A stretch of DNA of 64,000 bases from Thiomicrospira sp. WB1 (GTDB lineage Bacteria > Pseudomonadota > Gammaproteobacteria > Thiomicrospirales > Thiomicrospiraceae): assembly GCF_001507535.1 (NCBI RefSeq), contig NZ_LQBN01000003.1:186001-250000 (forward strand), given 5' to 3'. A program made the translations under genes and the position numbers. Below are positions 10,044-18,264 of the stretch, piece by piece. The notes below the pieces were generated by a model. It ran no database searches, was not told where the DNA came from, and worked only from the letters and a program-made list of their open reading frames with translations. How positions within the stretch are numbered: position 1 is the first letter of the stretch; each line of letters starts with the position of its first letter.

Positions 10044-11540
10044 ATGGCAGTGGCCACTGAAAAAACCGGGTTCCCAAACTTTTTACGCCATGGAAGAGAG
10101 GGGGTTGAGCGCTTTCGTCCCAGAACGCTGGCCGGGCGGTTGAATCTGTATCTGGCTTCGGCGCTGGTGGGGATGATGCTGGCACTGAGCCTGGCCGGGT
10201 ATGCGTTTATCTCCCACACGCTGGAACAGGCGATGGAGCAGAAAGCCAAAGCGCTTGCCTCGCAGGTTGCGACCGTGGCCAAGGATGCGGTGATGTTGCA
10301 GGAGTACAGTGTGATTGACCGAATTACCAGTGATCTGCTGGCACAGACCCCGGATTTGCGTCATATTCAGGTCGTCAACGCAAAGGGTGAAATCTTGAGT
10401 GAGGCGCAATCGTCACATCAGCCAGGGTATGACGCTTTTAAAACTCATTTGCAATACACCGCGCCAATGGCGTTTTTCGGGCAGTCTTTGGGTCAGGTCA
10501 CCCTGGGGTTTTCCCGCCAATCGATTCGGACCACGTTTTTGCAGTTATTCGTGATCGGAATGATCCTGTTCGCCTTGTTGCTGATGCTGGTGTTTCTGAT
10601 TGTGCGTCGGTTGCTGGATCGGCATCTGCTGGCACCTGTGCGGGAGCTGTCTGAACGACTGAATGACATGCCCGCGCTGTTTCAACAGCCCGTACCCGTT
10701 CGGCAGAATTTGCCTCAGGAGCTGCAGGTGCTTAACTACGCTATTTTTGATTTGCAGGTGGCATTGCAGAACCACATTGATTCGTTGCAGGAGGCGCACC
10801 AATTCAGGCAGAAAGCGACGCAGAATCTGTGTCAGAACCAGCGCATGGTTGCGATCGGGCAATTGGCGGCCGGTCTAGCGCATAATCTGAATACCCCGCT
10901 GGCCAACATCATCGGCTATGCCCAGATGGCGACTCAGCAAACCCAGGACGATGCGATGCAAAAGCGTTTGCAGACCATCGAAAAGCAGGCCAAACAATGC
11001 GCCGCTTCGGTCAAGGATTTGCTTTCGGCGGCGCGGGAACCCAGGGTGGTGGCGCAGGCTGTGAATCTGAATCAATTGATCGACGGCATTCTGGCGATGA
11101 TTCGACCGGTGCTCAAACGCGATGCGCCGGTGGAGATTGTGTTTGACGCCGAGGCAACCGCCTGGGTCAAGGGCGATCCTTCCGCGCTGGAGCAGGTACT
11201 GTATAATCTGATCAGCAACAGTGCCGAGGCCGGTGCCAGCCGGGTGACACTCTCTCTGTCGCCAGCAAAAAATCACCAGGCCTGGTATTTGTGGGTCTGT
11301 GATAACGGCAAAGGCATCGAGGCCGAAAAGCGTGAGCAGGTGTTTGAACCCTTTTTCACCACCAAAGAAGCCGGCAGCTTTCGCAACGACAATGCCGGGA
11401 CCGGTCTGGGGTTGTATCTGACCCGCACTTTACTGGAAAAAATGCAGGCCCGGATCACGCTGGGTGAGAGCGTGACCGAAGGCACCCAATTTCGGATTGA
11501 ACTGAACGCTTATGAAAACACTGAATCTGCTGATCATTGA
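10044..11540 (+). CDS. Membrane sensor histidine kinase (NtrB-like core)
   Basis: 498 residues: transmembrane segment about 33-56, periplasmic sensor region about 57-165, second transmembrane segment about 170-192, HAMP-like linker, coiled segment, HisKA domain and ATPase domain. The phosphorylated His is H280 in GLAHNLNTPL; it is followed by Asn where most kinases have Glu, which may alter phosphatase activity. The ATP lid motifs DNGKGI, FEPFFTTK and GTGLGL are present. It overlaps the response-regulator gene by 29 bases, so the two form a pair. The upstream porin and PhnD-like gene suggest nutrient sensing, but the signal is unknown. Confidence 0.92.
   Translation: MAVATEKTGFPNFLRHGREGVERFRPRTLAGRLNLYLASALVGMMLALSLAGYAFISHTLEQAMEQKAKALASQVATVAKDAVMLQEYSVIDRITSDLLAQTPDLRHIQVVNAKGEILSEAQSSHQPGYDAFKTHLQYTAPMAFFGQSLGQVTLGFSRQSIRTTFLQLFVIGMILFALLLMLVFLIVRRLLDRHLLAPVRELSERLNDMPALFQQPVPVRQNLPQELQVLNYAIFDLQVALQNHIDSLQEAHQFRQKATQNLCQNQRMVAIGQLAAGLAHNLNTPLANIIGYAQMATQQTQDDAMQKRLQTIEKQAKQCAASVKDLLSAAREPRVVAQAVNLNQLIDGILAMIRPVLKRDAPVEIVFDAEATAWVKGDPSALEQVLYNLISNSAEAGASRVTLSLSPAKNHQAWYLWVCDNGKGIEAEKREQVFEPFFTTKEAGSFRNDNAGTGLGLYLTRTLLEKMQARITLGESVTEGTQFRIELNAYENTESADH
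11275..11286. repeat. ACCAGGCCTGGT palindrome inside the kinase gene
   Basis: Exact 12-base copy of the window-wide palindrome, inside the ATPase domain of the kinase (read there as His-Gln-Ala-Trp). Confidence 0.9.
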
Positions 11541-12879
11541 AGACGATGAGGATATGGCGGAGCTGCTGGGTGAACTGGCCAGAGCCGCCGGGTTTGATAC
11601 CCGGGTGAGCTTGACTGCCCAAGACGGCTTCAAAGAGTGTCAGTGCTTTATGCCCGAGGTTTTGCTGACCGATCTGCGACTGCCGGATGGATCAGGTCTG
11701 ACGCTTCTGGATCAGGTCAAAACCCTGAACGAAGACGTGCTGGTGGTCATGATTACCGGCTACGCGTCCATGGAAGACGCGATTGAAGGGTTTAAACTCG
11801 GGCTCTATGATCTCATCACCAAGCCCTTTGAAACCCGTCAGGTAGCCAATTTACTTGAACGGGTGCAGGAGCAATTGTCACAGAGATTTAAGCTTCAACA
11901 AATGGAAACCCGTCTGACCCAATTAGAAGCTGAATCTGTACCGGTGGAATCCCAGTCCAAAACCATGCAGGCGGTGTTGGCGGAAGTGGTACAGGCCGCG
12001 CCGTTGGACGTGCCGGTGTTGATCAACGGAGAAACCGGGGTAGGTAAGGGGGTGCTGGCCCGTCAGATTCATCAGATCAGTCACCGTGCACAGGGCCCGT
12101 TCTTTTCGCTCAACTGTGCGGCGGTGCCTGAAAACCTGATCGAATCGGAATTGTTTGGCTATGAAAAGGGGGCCTTTACCGGTGCAACCCAGCGTAAAGC
12201 CGGACTGCTTGAACTGGCCCATGGCGGCACCCTGTTATTGGATGAAATCAACTCGACTCAACCGGATGTTCAGGCCAAGCTGTTGCATTTTCTACAGGAT
12301 CAGACGTTGGTACGGGTCGGCGGCCAAAGTGCGATTCAGGTGGATGTCCGCTTATTGTTCGCGAGCAACCAGTCGCTGAAGGCGCTGGTGGAAAAAGGTC
12401 AATTCCGTTCGGATCTGTATTATCGTATTCATGTGTTTCCGGTGGAATTGCCCGCCTTGCGCCACCGTGAGGCCGACATTGAAGCGCTGGCGCGTGCGTT
12501 TGTGCATCAGTATGCCCAAAAATTCGGCAAATCGGTGCGGGAGTTGTCACCTCGGGTGGTTGAAGCGCTCAAACGTTATCACTGGCCAGGTAATATCCGG
12601 GAGTTGGAAAACATCGTTCAGCGCGCGGTGGTGCTGGCCAAGGGCTCGGAAATTGAAATGCACCATCTGCCCAAGGAGCTGTTGAGCATTCAGGTGCCAC
12701 AGTTGTTGACCGAATCCGGTGAACAGGCTTTGCCAGAAGACGCCACGCTGGCGGACATGGAGCGTTTCTGGATTGAGCATGTACTGGGCGTTTGCGAAGG
12801 TAATAAGCGTCTGGCAGCGGACAAACTGGGGATCGATGCGTCCACTTTGTATCGAAAGCTGCAAACCTATCAATCTTAG
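11512..12879 (+). CDS. NtrC-family sigma-54-dependent response regulator
   Basis: Activates sigma-54 promoters when phosphorylated. 455 residues in three parts: receiver domain with phospho-acceptor D54 (LLTDLRLPDG), AAA+ domain with Walker A GETGVGKG and the sigma-54 contact loop GAFTGA, Walker B LLLDEI, and a C-terminal Fis-type helix-turn-helix (KRLAADKLGIDASTLYRKL). The GAFTGA loop is intact, so it should work as a true activator. It is translationally coupled to the kinase. Targets are unknown; the nearby porin or PhnD-like gene are candidates. Confidence 0.94.
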   Translation: MKTLNLLIIEDDEDMAELLGELARAAGFDTRVSLTAQDGFKECQCFMPEVLLTDLRLPDGSGLTLLDQVKTLNEDVLVVMITGYASMEDAIEGFKLGLYDLITKPFETRQVANLLERVQEQLSQRFKLQQMETRLTQLEAESVPVESQSKTMQAVLAEVVQAAPLDVPVLINGETGVGKGVLARQIHQISHRAQGPFFSLNCAAVPENLIESELFGYEKGAFTGATQRKAGLLELAHGGTLLLDEINSTQPDVQAKLLHFLQDQTLVRVGGQSAIQVDVRLLFASNQSLKALVEKGQFRSDLYYRIHVFPVELPALRHREADIEALARAFVHQYAQKFGKSVRELSPRVVEALKRYHWPGNIRELENIVQRAVVLAKGSEIEMHHLPKELLSIQVPQLLTESGEQALPEDATLADMERFWIEHVLGVCEGNKRLAADKLGIDASTLYRKLQTYQS

Positions 12880-12901
12880 ACGTCTGTCAAACCTGATTTT
12901 G

Positions 12902-12913
12902 ACCAGGCCTGGT
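12902..12913. repeat. ACCAGGCCTGGT palindrome, intergenic
   Basis: Exact copy of the iterated palindrome, 22 bases beyond the response-regulator stop codon and ahead of a bidirectional terminator. Confidence 0.9.
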
Positions 12914-12954
12914 GATGATGTTTGCAGGTGGTTAACTTGGCATCAGGCAGAAAC

Positions 12955-12981
12955 AAAAAAAGCCTTAGATAGGCTTTTTTT
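12955..12981. terminator. Bidirectional terminator
   Basis: A-run, stem aagcct / aggctt and T-run. It can end both the plus-strand regulator and the minus-strand MBL gene that converge here. Confidence 0.82.
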
Positions 12982-13007
12982 GGATTCAATCAGCGGATCG
13001 GATGGTT

Positions 13008-13943
13008 TTACATGCTTGATTCTAGCTTCAGGTAAGTTCGGTTCAAATTAGTCGAATGCCAGGAATCGTAATGTTTCAGGTGCTGGAATTCCGGCCAGTC
13101 CTTGTTGTCACTGACGGCGGCCCCCACACCCATAAAGGCATCGGCGGCGTCGTACATGGTTTGCGTCAGCTTTTTCAGGTAATTGCCCGTATCACGGTCC
13201 ACTCGATCCCAGCCTTCGGCCACTTGCCCGTGCCCCGGTACAATATAGGACGCTGGCAGGTTGCGCATGGCTTGATAGGCTTCATGCCAGGCCATGGGGT
13301 CAGACCAGGGGTGAACGCCCAGCATTCTGTCCAGATAGACAATGTCGCCAGTGAACAGCACTTTTTGGTCCGGCAGCCACAAGACTGCATCGCCCGGGAA
13401 ATGGGCATCCCCATAGAAATTCAGCCGCATTGCCACACCGCCAATGGTCAGGGTATTTTTGTTCCCTTGCAACACTTTGTCTGCGGTTTTCTGCTTGGCA
13501 CCTTTGTTGGCTGGAACCGCTGAAAACATGCGGTTCGTGACATTGTCATACATGCGCTTTTGCGTTTTGACGGTGCCTTCGAAAGCGTAAATGGTCGCGC
13601 CCTGGCGAGCAAAGTAGTCATTACCCAGCCAGCGGTGGTCCTGTGAGCCAATGTTGATCACGGCGGTAATGGGCTGGTCCTTGATCGCTTTGGCCATGGC
13701 CTCGATTTTTCTGGCGGCAGCGTCTCCGCCGCCGGAATCCACCAACACCCAACCCTCAGAGGTATCGATAAAACCGATGTTGTTGTTCAGCCCCAGATTT
13801 TCGGGCGAACGGTCATCAATCGGCCCCACATAGGCGTAAACGCCGTCGGTGACTTTTTCAGCGGCAAACAGATCCTTGCCCTGGCCTGCCCAGGCTTGAA
13901 CGCTCAAGCTCAGTGTGAAGAGGAGGAGTAAGACTGACTTCAT
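13008..13943 (-). CDS. Second periplasmic MBL-fold protein with a degenerate metal motif
   Basis: ATG 13943 with an AAGGAA ribosome site gives a 311-residue protein with a signal peptide (MKSVLLLLFTLSLSVQAWAG). The MBL landmarks GDAHFPGDAVLW, LFTGDIVYLDR and IVPGHGQV keep their His and Asp residues. The usual HxHxDH is replaced by GSQDHRWLG at the matching place, so the main zinc ligands are absent. It lies downstream of a periplasmic rhodanese but has its own promoter and a probable ArsR operator. A role in sulfur or persulfide handling is possible from context only. Confidence 0.8.
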   Translation of the reverse strand: MKSVLLLLFTLSLSVQAWAGQGKDLFAAEKVTDGVYAYVGPIDDRSPENLGLNNNIGFIDTSEGWVLVDSGGGDAAARKIEAMAKAIKDQPITAVINIGSQDHRWLGNDYFARQGATIYAFEGTVKTQKRMYDNVTNRMFSAVPANKGAKQKTADKVLQGNKNTLTIGGVAMRLNFYGDAHFPGDAVLWLPDQKVLFTGDIVYLDRMLGVHPWSDPMAWHEAYQAMRNLPASYIVPGHGQVAEGWDRVDRDTGNYLKKLTQTMYDAADAFMGVGAAVSDNKDWPEFQHLKHYDSWHSTNLNRTYLKLESSM

Positions 13944-13964
13944 ATGTGTTCCTTGTTTATAGTG

Positions 13965-13982
13965 TATCCGCTTATGCGGATA
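13965..13982 (-). promoter_or_regulatory. Probable ArsR-type operator upstream of the MBL gene
   Basis: Inverted repeat which on the minus strand reads tatccgcataagcggata. It matches 16 of 18 positions of the element between the -35 and -10 boxes of the arsP-like promoter (18195-18212). It sits 22 bases ahead of the MBL start codon. Confidence 0.6.
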
Positions 13983-14038
13983 TAAGTATATACCGATCCG
14001 TTCTAGGAGATCAAGCAAAAACTGTGTCATAAACGTGC

Positions 14039-14066
14039 AAAAATGCCTGACCGTATGGTCAGGCAT
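14039..14066 (-). terminator. Terminator after the rhodanese gene
   Basis: Perfect 10-pair stem (atgcctgacc / ggtcaggcat, loop of 4) followed on the minus strand by five T. It ends the rhodanese transcript before the separate MBL promoter. Confidence 0.82.
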
Positions 14067-14077
14067 GATTGGTCAAT

Positions 14078-14992
14078 TTAGAGGTTGAAATCACCGGAAT
14101 AGGGGGTTTTGCCATCAATAACGGGGAGCGTTAGAGAATTGCCCCAATGGGACCAACCACCGTTGTAAAGGCGAACATCGTCATAGCCAAGGCTTTTAAG
14201 TTGCATGTAAGCGAGACTCATGCGAAACCCATCGTGACAATACACATACACCGTGTCGTTCTTGGGGATGTCGGCATACATCGCTGCCAGTTCATCGCTC
14301 GATTTCCAGTTCTGGCCGGTAATGCCATTCAGGCTGACCACATTGACGGCACCTGGAATGTGTCCGCCCATTATGGAGTGTTTGATGACCTCTCCGGTGT
14401 ACATATCGGTCGGTCGTGCATCCAGTAAGGTCACGTTATCTTGACGCTGACTGACCACGTCGTTGTAGATGGCCGTCCACTCCACGGACAGCCTTGGGTC
14501 GGGGTCGTTGAGGACGATTTGACTGGGCGTCGTTTGAGTCGCGGTTTGGGTGGTTTCTTCAAACACGCTCCATTCACGAATACCGCCATCCAGCAATTTC
14601 ACATTGTTCATGTCAAAGCCGTAATAATCCAACAGAAAATACACTCGGGAAGCCAGTGCGGTGGCCGAATCGTCATAAATGACGATGGTGTCGTCATATT
14701 CAATGCCCCACTGACGAAGGGTTTTCTGAAACTGTGCCTTGGGCGGAAGGCGCATCAATGGATTGGATTGGTTGTCACCCAGGTCCAAAAAGCGTTTGAC
14801 CTGTATCGCACCGGGGATGTGACCGACCGTCAGATAGCGGTGTGGATGATACCGTACTTCCAGGACCTTAACGTCGTCCATGTTTTGGGCCAGCCAATCA
14901 GAATTGACCAGAAAATCCCGTCCCTGGGCGTGGGCCTGGAGACTGAATGCGATTAATACCAGCGTAAAAAACCCTTTGAAGCATGTTTTCAT
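14078..14992 (-). CDS. Periplasmic two-domain rhodanese (thiosulfate sulfurtransferase family)
   Basis: 304 residues with an N-terminal signal peptide (ends near AHAQGRDF). Two rhodanese domains follow: an inactive N-terminal one (VGHIPGAIQVKRF ... IVIYDDS) and a catalytic C-terminal one with the active-site loop CHDGFRMS after VYVYC. Such enzymes move sulfane sulfur between thiosulfate or persulfides and an acceptor. A periplasmic site suits a sulfur oxidiser. The loop differs from the classical CRKGVT and CGSGVT types, so donor preference is open. Confidence 0.88.
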   Translation of the reverse strand: MKTCFKGFFTLVLIAFSLQAHAQGRDFLVNSDWLAQNMDDVKVLEVRYHPHRYLTVGHIPGAIQVKRFLDLGDNQSNPLMRLPPKAQFQKTLRQWGIEYDDTIVIYDDSATALASRVYFLLDYYGFDMNNVKLLDGGIREWSVFEETTQTATQTTPSQIVLNDPDPRLSVEWTAIYNDVVSQRQDNVTLLDARPTDMYTGEVIKHSIMGGHIPGAVNVVSLNGITGQNWKSSDELAAMYADIPKNDTVYVYCHDGFRMSLAYMQLKSLGYDDVRLYNGGWSHWGNSLTLPVIDGKTPYSGDFNL

Positions 14993-15154
14993 GGCGTATC
15001 CTTTTGATTGGCGTTTTTCGTTGCTGCAAAAAACGCGGTTTCCTTAATCCTCATGGAGGCTTAGGAAGATATGTGCCAAAGACATTGCCTTTCAAGTCAC
15101 TGAAAAATCAGTGAAAAAAAATAAAGGATCGGAATGGTTGCAGGATGAGCTGTT

Positions 15155-15182
15155 GGAAATTGCAAAAGGCATTGCAATTTCC
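15155..15182. other. Perfect 11-pair hairpin between folE2 and rhodanese gene
   Basis: ggaaattgcaa / ttgcaatttcc with a 6-base loop, about 30 bases past the folE2 stop codon. There is no T run on either side, so it is a weak terminator or an operator for the rhodanese promoter region (14993-15211). Confidence 0.6.
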
Positions 15183-15211
15183 GGCAGTGAAACTGGGCGG
15201 TTTAGAACCGA

Positions 15212-16162
15212 TCAGTATTCGAAACGATCCATGAAGTTGGGTTCGTCTGAGTAGCCGTTTTCGATGCCTTTGGTGACAATGGCAACGGCGTCATGCGGGT
15301 GCAGGCTTTCCAGATGATTGACCCGTACCCAGAAGTCCTCGTATTCGCTTTGACTGTCCAGGGTTTTTTGCAGACGGCGCGCGGCGTCTTCGCAGAACAT
15401 CAGGTTGCTGGCGTTTAGCCGGGCAAATTCCTGTTCGTCGGCACGTTTCACCGTGGATTGGACCGGGGTTTTCAGGCTGTCTTCGATCTGGTTGATGACC
15501 TCGGACAGACTGAGGGTATGCTCGGCACTGACTTTGAGTTTGACCTGCGCGTATGAGCGTTGGCTGTGAGGGGTGGCATTGATGCCTTCCGGTGTGCCCA
15601 GCCAATTGTAGACCGAATCAAAATCGAGCTCACCTGCTTGAAACTGCTTTTCAAACGCTTCCTGAATCAACTGACGAGACAGCGCAGCCGAACAGGGGCA
15701 GGTGGAGGAGTAGGGCACGGTGAGGCTGACTTCGCACTCAAACTGGCCCTGGCGCATCTCGCCGCGAAGCGTGCAGGGGTAATGCTTCCAACCGGCGTTA
15801 TCGGATTTGAGTGAGCGCCGACGCTCGTAATAGTCAAAGCGAAATTCCAGGAATGCATTCCGGCTCAAGCCTTCGTGTGATTCGATGAATCTTTCCAGCA
15901 AATGTTGCAGACGTTTGGGCGATAAAGGTTCCTGTGCCCCCTGCTCATCCAGGATCAGATACAGGCGGGACATGTGAATCCCTTTGCTCAAAGGGTCTTC
16001 CAGGCTGACGTAGGCCTGCACCTGAGAGGAGACGGTGAGGGTCTGATCCTGGGTCTGGCGGATCTGGATGGGCAATTCGATGCCACTCATTCCAACCCAG
16101 TTGAGTTTGCCTTGCGGGTTTTTGTGGGGTTGGCAGGCGATATCGGGCATGTGCTTGGTCAT
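15212..16162 (-). CDS. folE2: GTP cyclohydrolase FolE2 (type IB)
   Basis: Converts GTP to dihydroneopterin triphosphate, the first step of folate (and queuosine) synthesis, with a metal choice broader than zinc-dependent FolE. 316 residues, family-typical. The metal-site Cys lies in TCPCSAALS, and the conserved VQSTVKRADEQEF and LHPHDAVAI regions are present. Start ATG 16162 has an AAGGAA site. In other bacteria folE2 is often Zur-regulated; I do not see a clear Zur box in 16163-16335. Confidence 0.94.
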   Translation of the reverse strand: MTKHMPDIACQPHKNPQGKLNWVGMSGIELPIQIRQTQDQTLTVSSQVQAYVSLEDPLSKGIHMSRLYLILDEQGAQEPLSPKRLQHLLERFIESHEGLSRNAFLEFRFDYYERRRSLKSDNAGWKHYPCTLRGEMRQGQFECEVSLTVPYSSTCPCSAALSRQLIQEAFEKQFQAGELDFDSVYNWLGTPEGINATPHSQRSYAQVKLKVSAEHTLSLSEVINQIEDSLKTPVQSTVKRADEQEFARLNASNLMFCEDAARRLQKTLDSQSEYEDFWVRVNHLESLHPHDAVAIVTKGIENGYSDEPNFMDRFEY

Positions 16163-16335
16163 GCAATTTCCTTCGACTTTTTGAGTGCCTTTGGTTCTTT
16201 CAAAGGGACTGTGTGAGCTTGGGTGTCAAACGCGGTGCGTTCTTCTCACCGTAGAGTAAGGTCGCATTTTAGCACACCCGCATGGGGCGGGCGTGATTTC
16301 TGACTGAATTGAATGGTTATTGATTGTTGGTCTGA

Positions 16336-17679
16336 TTAGGACAGGTCTTCGCCATCAAGCAGATCACGGATCAACTCGTCCCGCTTGAGTTCCATGCCCA
16401 GACGCTCACAGATGATCTGTGCGTCGCGGTAGGCATTGCCCAGGCAGGTGGTCGCGCCGGGCGACGGGGTCATATTGAAGATCACATTGTCGTTTTCCGG
16501 CACAATGCTGGCTTCGCCCAGTTTCAGTTTGCGTTCGGTTTTGTCAATGACCTGAGGGCGCACGCCACCATAGCCTTGGGCATAGGTCAGTTCATCGGTG
16601 GTCAGGCCGGGCAGAATTTTGCGGGCGTCTTTGACAAAGAGTTTTTTATTGAGCCAGGGGATTTCAAACAGCATGTTACGCAAAATGTAATTGCGGATGG
16701 TACCGTCTTTCATCAGGTCCCAGAATACTTTCAGCACACGACGGTCGAGCTTGAGGGTGCGCCAGAAATCCAGGTAGGTACCACCGGTGTAGCGCTCCAG
16801 TTTGGGCAGCGCCAAGGCCGTCGGCCCCAGGCGGGTTTTGCCGGGCTCGGTCAGGTCCGGGTCTCCGTGCAGGGCGGCAAAGGGCAGTTTGTCGTTCTGC
16901 ATGGTGTAGACTTTGCCGTTGAGCATCTGTGGGGCAAAGTAGAAGCTGCCGGCCATGGGCAGGGTGGAAAGATTCAGGCCGTGCCCCATCTGGTGGGCCA
17001 GCAGCAAACTGTGCGCGCCGGCGGCAACGACCACGAATTTGGCCATGTAGGTGCCATGCGCGGTCTGGAGTTCGTAGTGGTCGTCAAATTTCAGGATGCG
17101 ATCCACTTTGGAGCTCAACGAGACGCGCAGGTCCTTGCCGGTTTTGCGGGCCGAGTCGATGAACGATTTGCACAGCGTGCCGTAGTTGACCGCGGAATAT
17201 TCATCGGTGCAGCCACTGGCCAGGATTTTTTCAGGGCGCATTTGGCCGTCTTTATAGGCCACATTGGGTTCGACTTCGGCGATTTTATCGGCGTCCCAGA
17301 GCTCCATGTAAGGAAACGCTTCGGCAAATTCCTGGTGGCGCTTTTCCAGCCGTTCGCATTCGTCTTCGCCCACGGCCAGAATCATTTTGGGGTACTTGTA
17401 GAGAAAATCATTGCGCCCGGTCTGTTCAGCGTAGCGTACCAGCATGTTAGCGGTGTGCTTGACTGACTTGGCTTTCTCCAGGGTGTAGTTGGTTTCGATG
17501 TCACCGCAGTGCAACGTCTGGCTGTTGCTGCGCGCATTGGAGTTCAGCGGCGCCAGCGAACCATACTTTTCCAGAATGGCGGTCGATTTGATGTTGGTGT
17601 ATTTGGCCAGAGTGTAAGCGAGCGCGGTGCCGGTGACGCCGCCGCCCACGATGACCACATCAAAGACGCGATTTTCCAT
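16336..17679 (-). CDS. FAD-dependent malate:quinone oxidoreductase-like protein
   Basis: 447 residues. The N-terminus VVIVGGGVTGTALAYTLAKY is a dinucleotide-binding Rossmann motif of the DAO/Mqo group. LAPLNSNARSNSQTLHCGDIETN near residues 43-65 and the C-terminal TPSPGATTCLGNAYRDA resemble Mqo sequences of the epsilonproteobacterial/Thiomicrospira type. Expected reaction is malate to oxaloacetate with electrons to quinone on the inner membrane. A general 2-hydroxyacid oxidase cannot be excluded. It stands alone between folE2 and arsR. Confidence 0.72.
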   Translation of the reverse strand: MENRVFDVVIVGGGVTGTALAYTLAKYTNIKSTAILEKYGSLAPLNSNARSNSQTLHCGDIETNYTLEKAKSVKHTANMLVRYAEQTGRNDFLYKYPKMILAVGEDECERLEKRHQEFAEAFPYMELWDADKIAEVEPNVAYKDGQMRPEKILASGCTDEYSAVNYGTLCKSFIDSARKTGKDLRVSLSSKVDRILKFDDHYELQTAHGTYMAKFVVVAAGAHSLLLAHQMGHGLNLSTLPMAGSFYFAPQMLNGKVYTMQNDKLPFAALHGDPDLTEPGKTRLGPTALALPKLERYTGGTYLDFWRTLKLDRRVLKVFWDLMKDGTIRNYILRNMLFEIPWLNKKLFVKDARKILPGLTTDELTYAQGYGGVRPQVIDKTERKLKLGEASIVPENDNVIFNMTPSPGATTCLGNAYRDAQIICERLGMELKRDELIRDLLDGEDLS

Positions 17680-17752
17680 GAGAGTTTGCCCTGCAATTCA
17701 AAAAATATAAGCGATCTATTATACGATTTTTTTTGATAAAAGTCTTGTGCGC

Positions 17753-18112
17753 TTAAGCGGAAGCAGTTCGACCGCACTGACGGGGCGTTGATTCGTACGC
17801 GGCCAGTGCTTCTTGATCCGCTGCCAGTTCTGGCAGTTGCTGCAAACACTGCTGCAATGCCCCGGCCTGCAGCGGAACCAGCGCCTCAGGAACCAACGCA
17901 TAATGCATCCAGGTGCCTTCGCGCCAGTGATGAACCAGTCCGGCCTGTTTCAGGTAATTCAGGTGACGGGAGATGGTGCTCTGCCCCTGGTCCAGAATGC
18001 TCATCAGGTCACACACGCACAGACTGTTGCGTTGCATCAGCAGATGCACAATGCGCAGTCGAAGCGGTTCGGAAAGGGCTTTGAACGTTTGGGCCAGAGC
18101 ATCCAGTGACAT
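17753..18112 (-). CDS. arsR: ArsR-family metalloid-responsive repressor
   Basis: 119-residue winged-helix repressor. The segment SLCVCDL places C32 and C34 where ArsR proteins bind As(III); a third cysteine, C113, lies near the C-terminus. The recognition helix region is QSTISRHLNYLKQAGLV. Binding of arsenite or antimonite should release it from DNA. It is divergent from the arsenic operon starting at 18265, and the intergenic region holds a fitting inverted repeat. A matching repeat at the MBL gene implies a second target. Confidence 0.92.
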   Translation of the reverse strand: MSLDALAQTFKALSEPLRLRIVHLLMQRNSLCVCDLMSILDQGQSTISRHLNYLKQAGLVHHWREGTWMHYALVPEALVPLQAGALQQCLQQLPELAADQEALAAYESTPRQCGRTASA

Positions 18113-18187
18113 AAACGAAACCAGTGATTAAAAATTCCATTTTACCGTAAACCGGGCATGAAAAAAGATGGTCAGGTCAAAAAAACT

Positions 18188-18216
18188 TTGTTAGTATCCG
18201 TATAAGCAGATATAAA
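18188..18216 (+). promoter_or_regulatory. Promoter and ArsR operator of the arsenic operon
   Basis: -35 TTGTTA (18188-18193) and -10 TATAAA (18211-18216) with 17-base spacing. The inverted repeat tatccgtataagcagata (18195-18212) fills the spacer, the position expected for a repressor that blocks RNA polymerase. Confidence 0.65.
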
Positions 18217-18264
18217 GATGTAAGAAAGGCCTCGCTCGAAGCGAATGGCCACAGGGAGCCGTGA

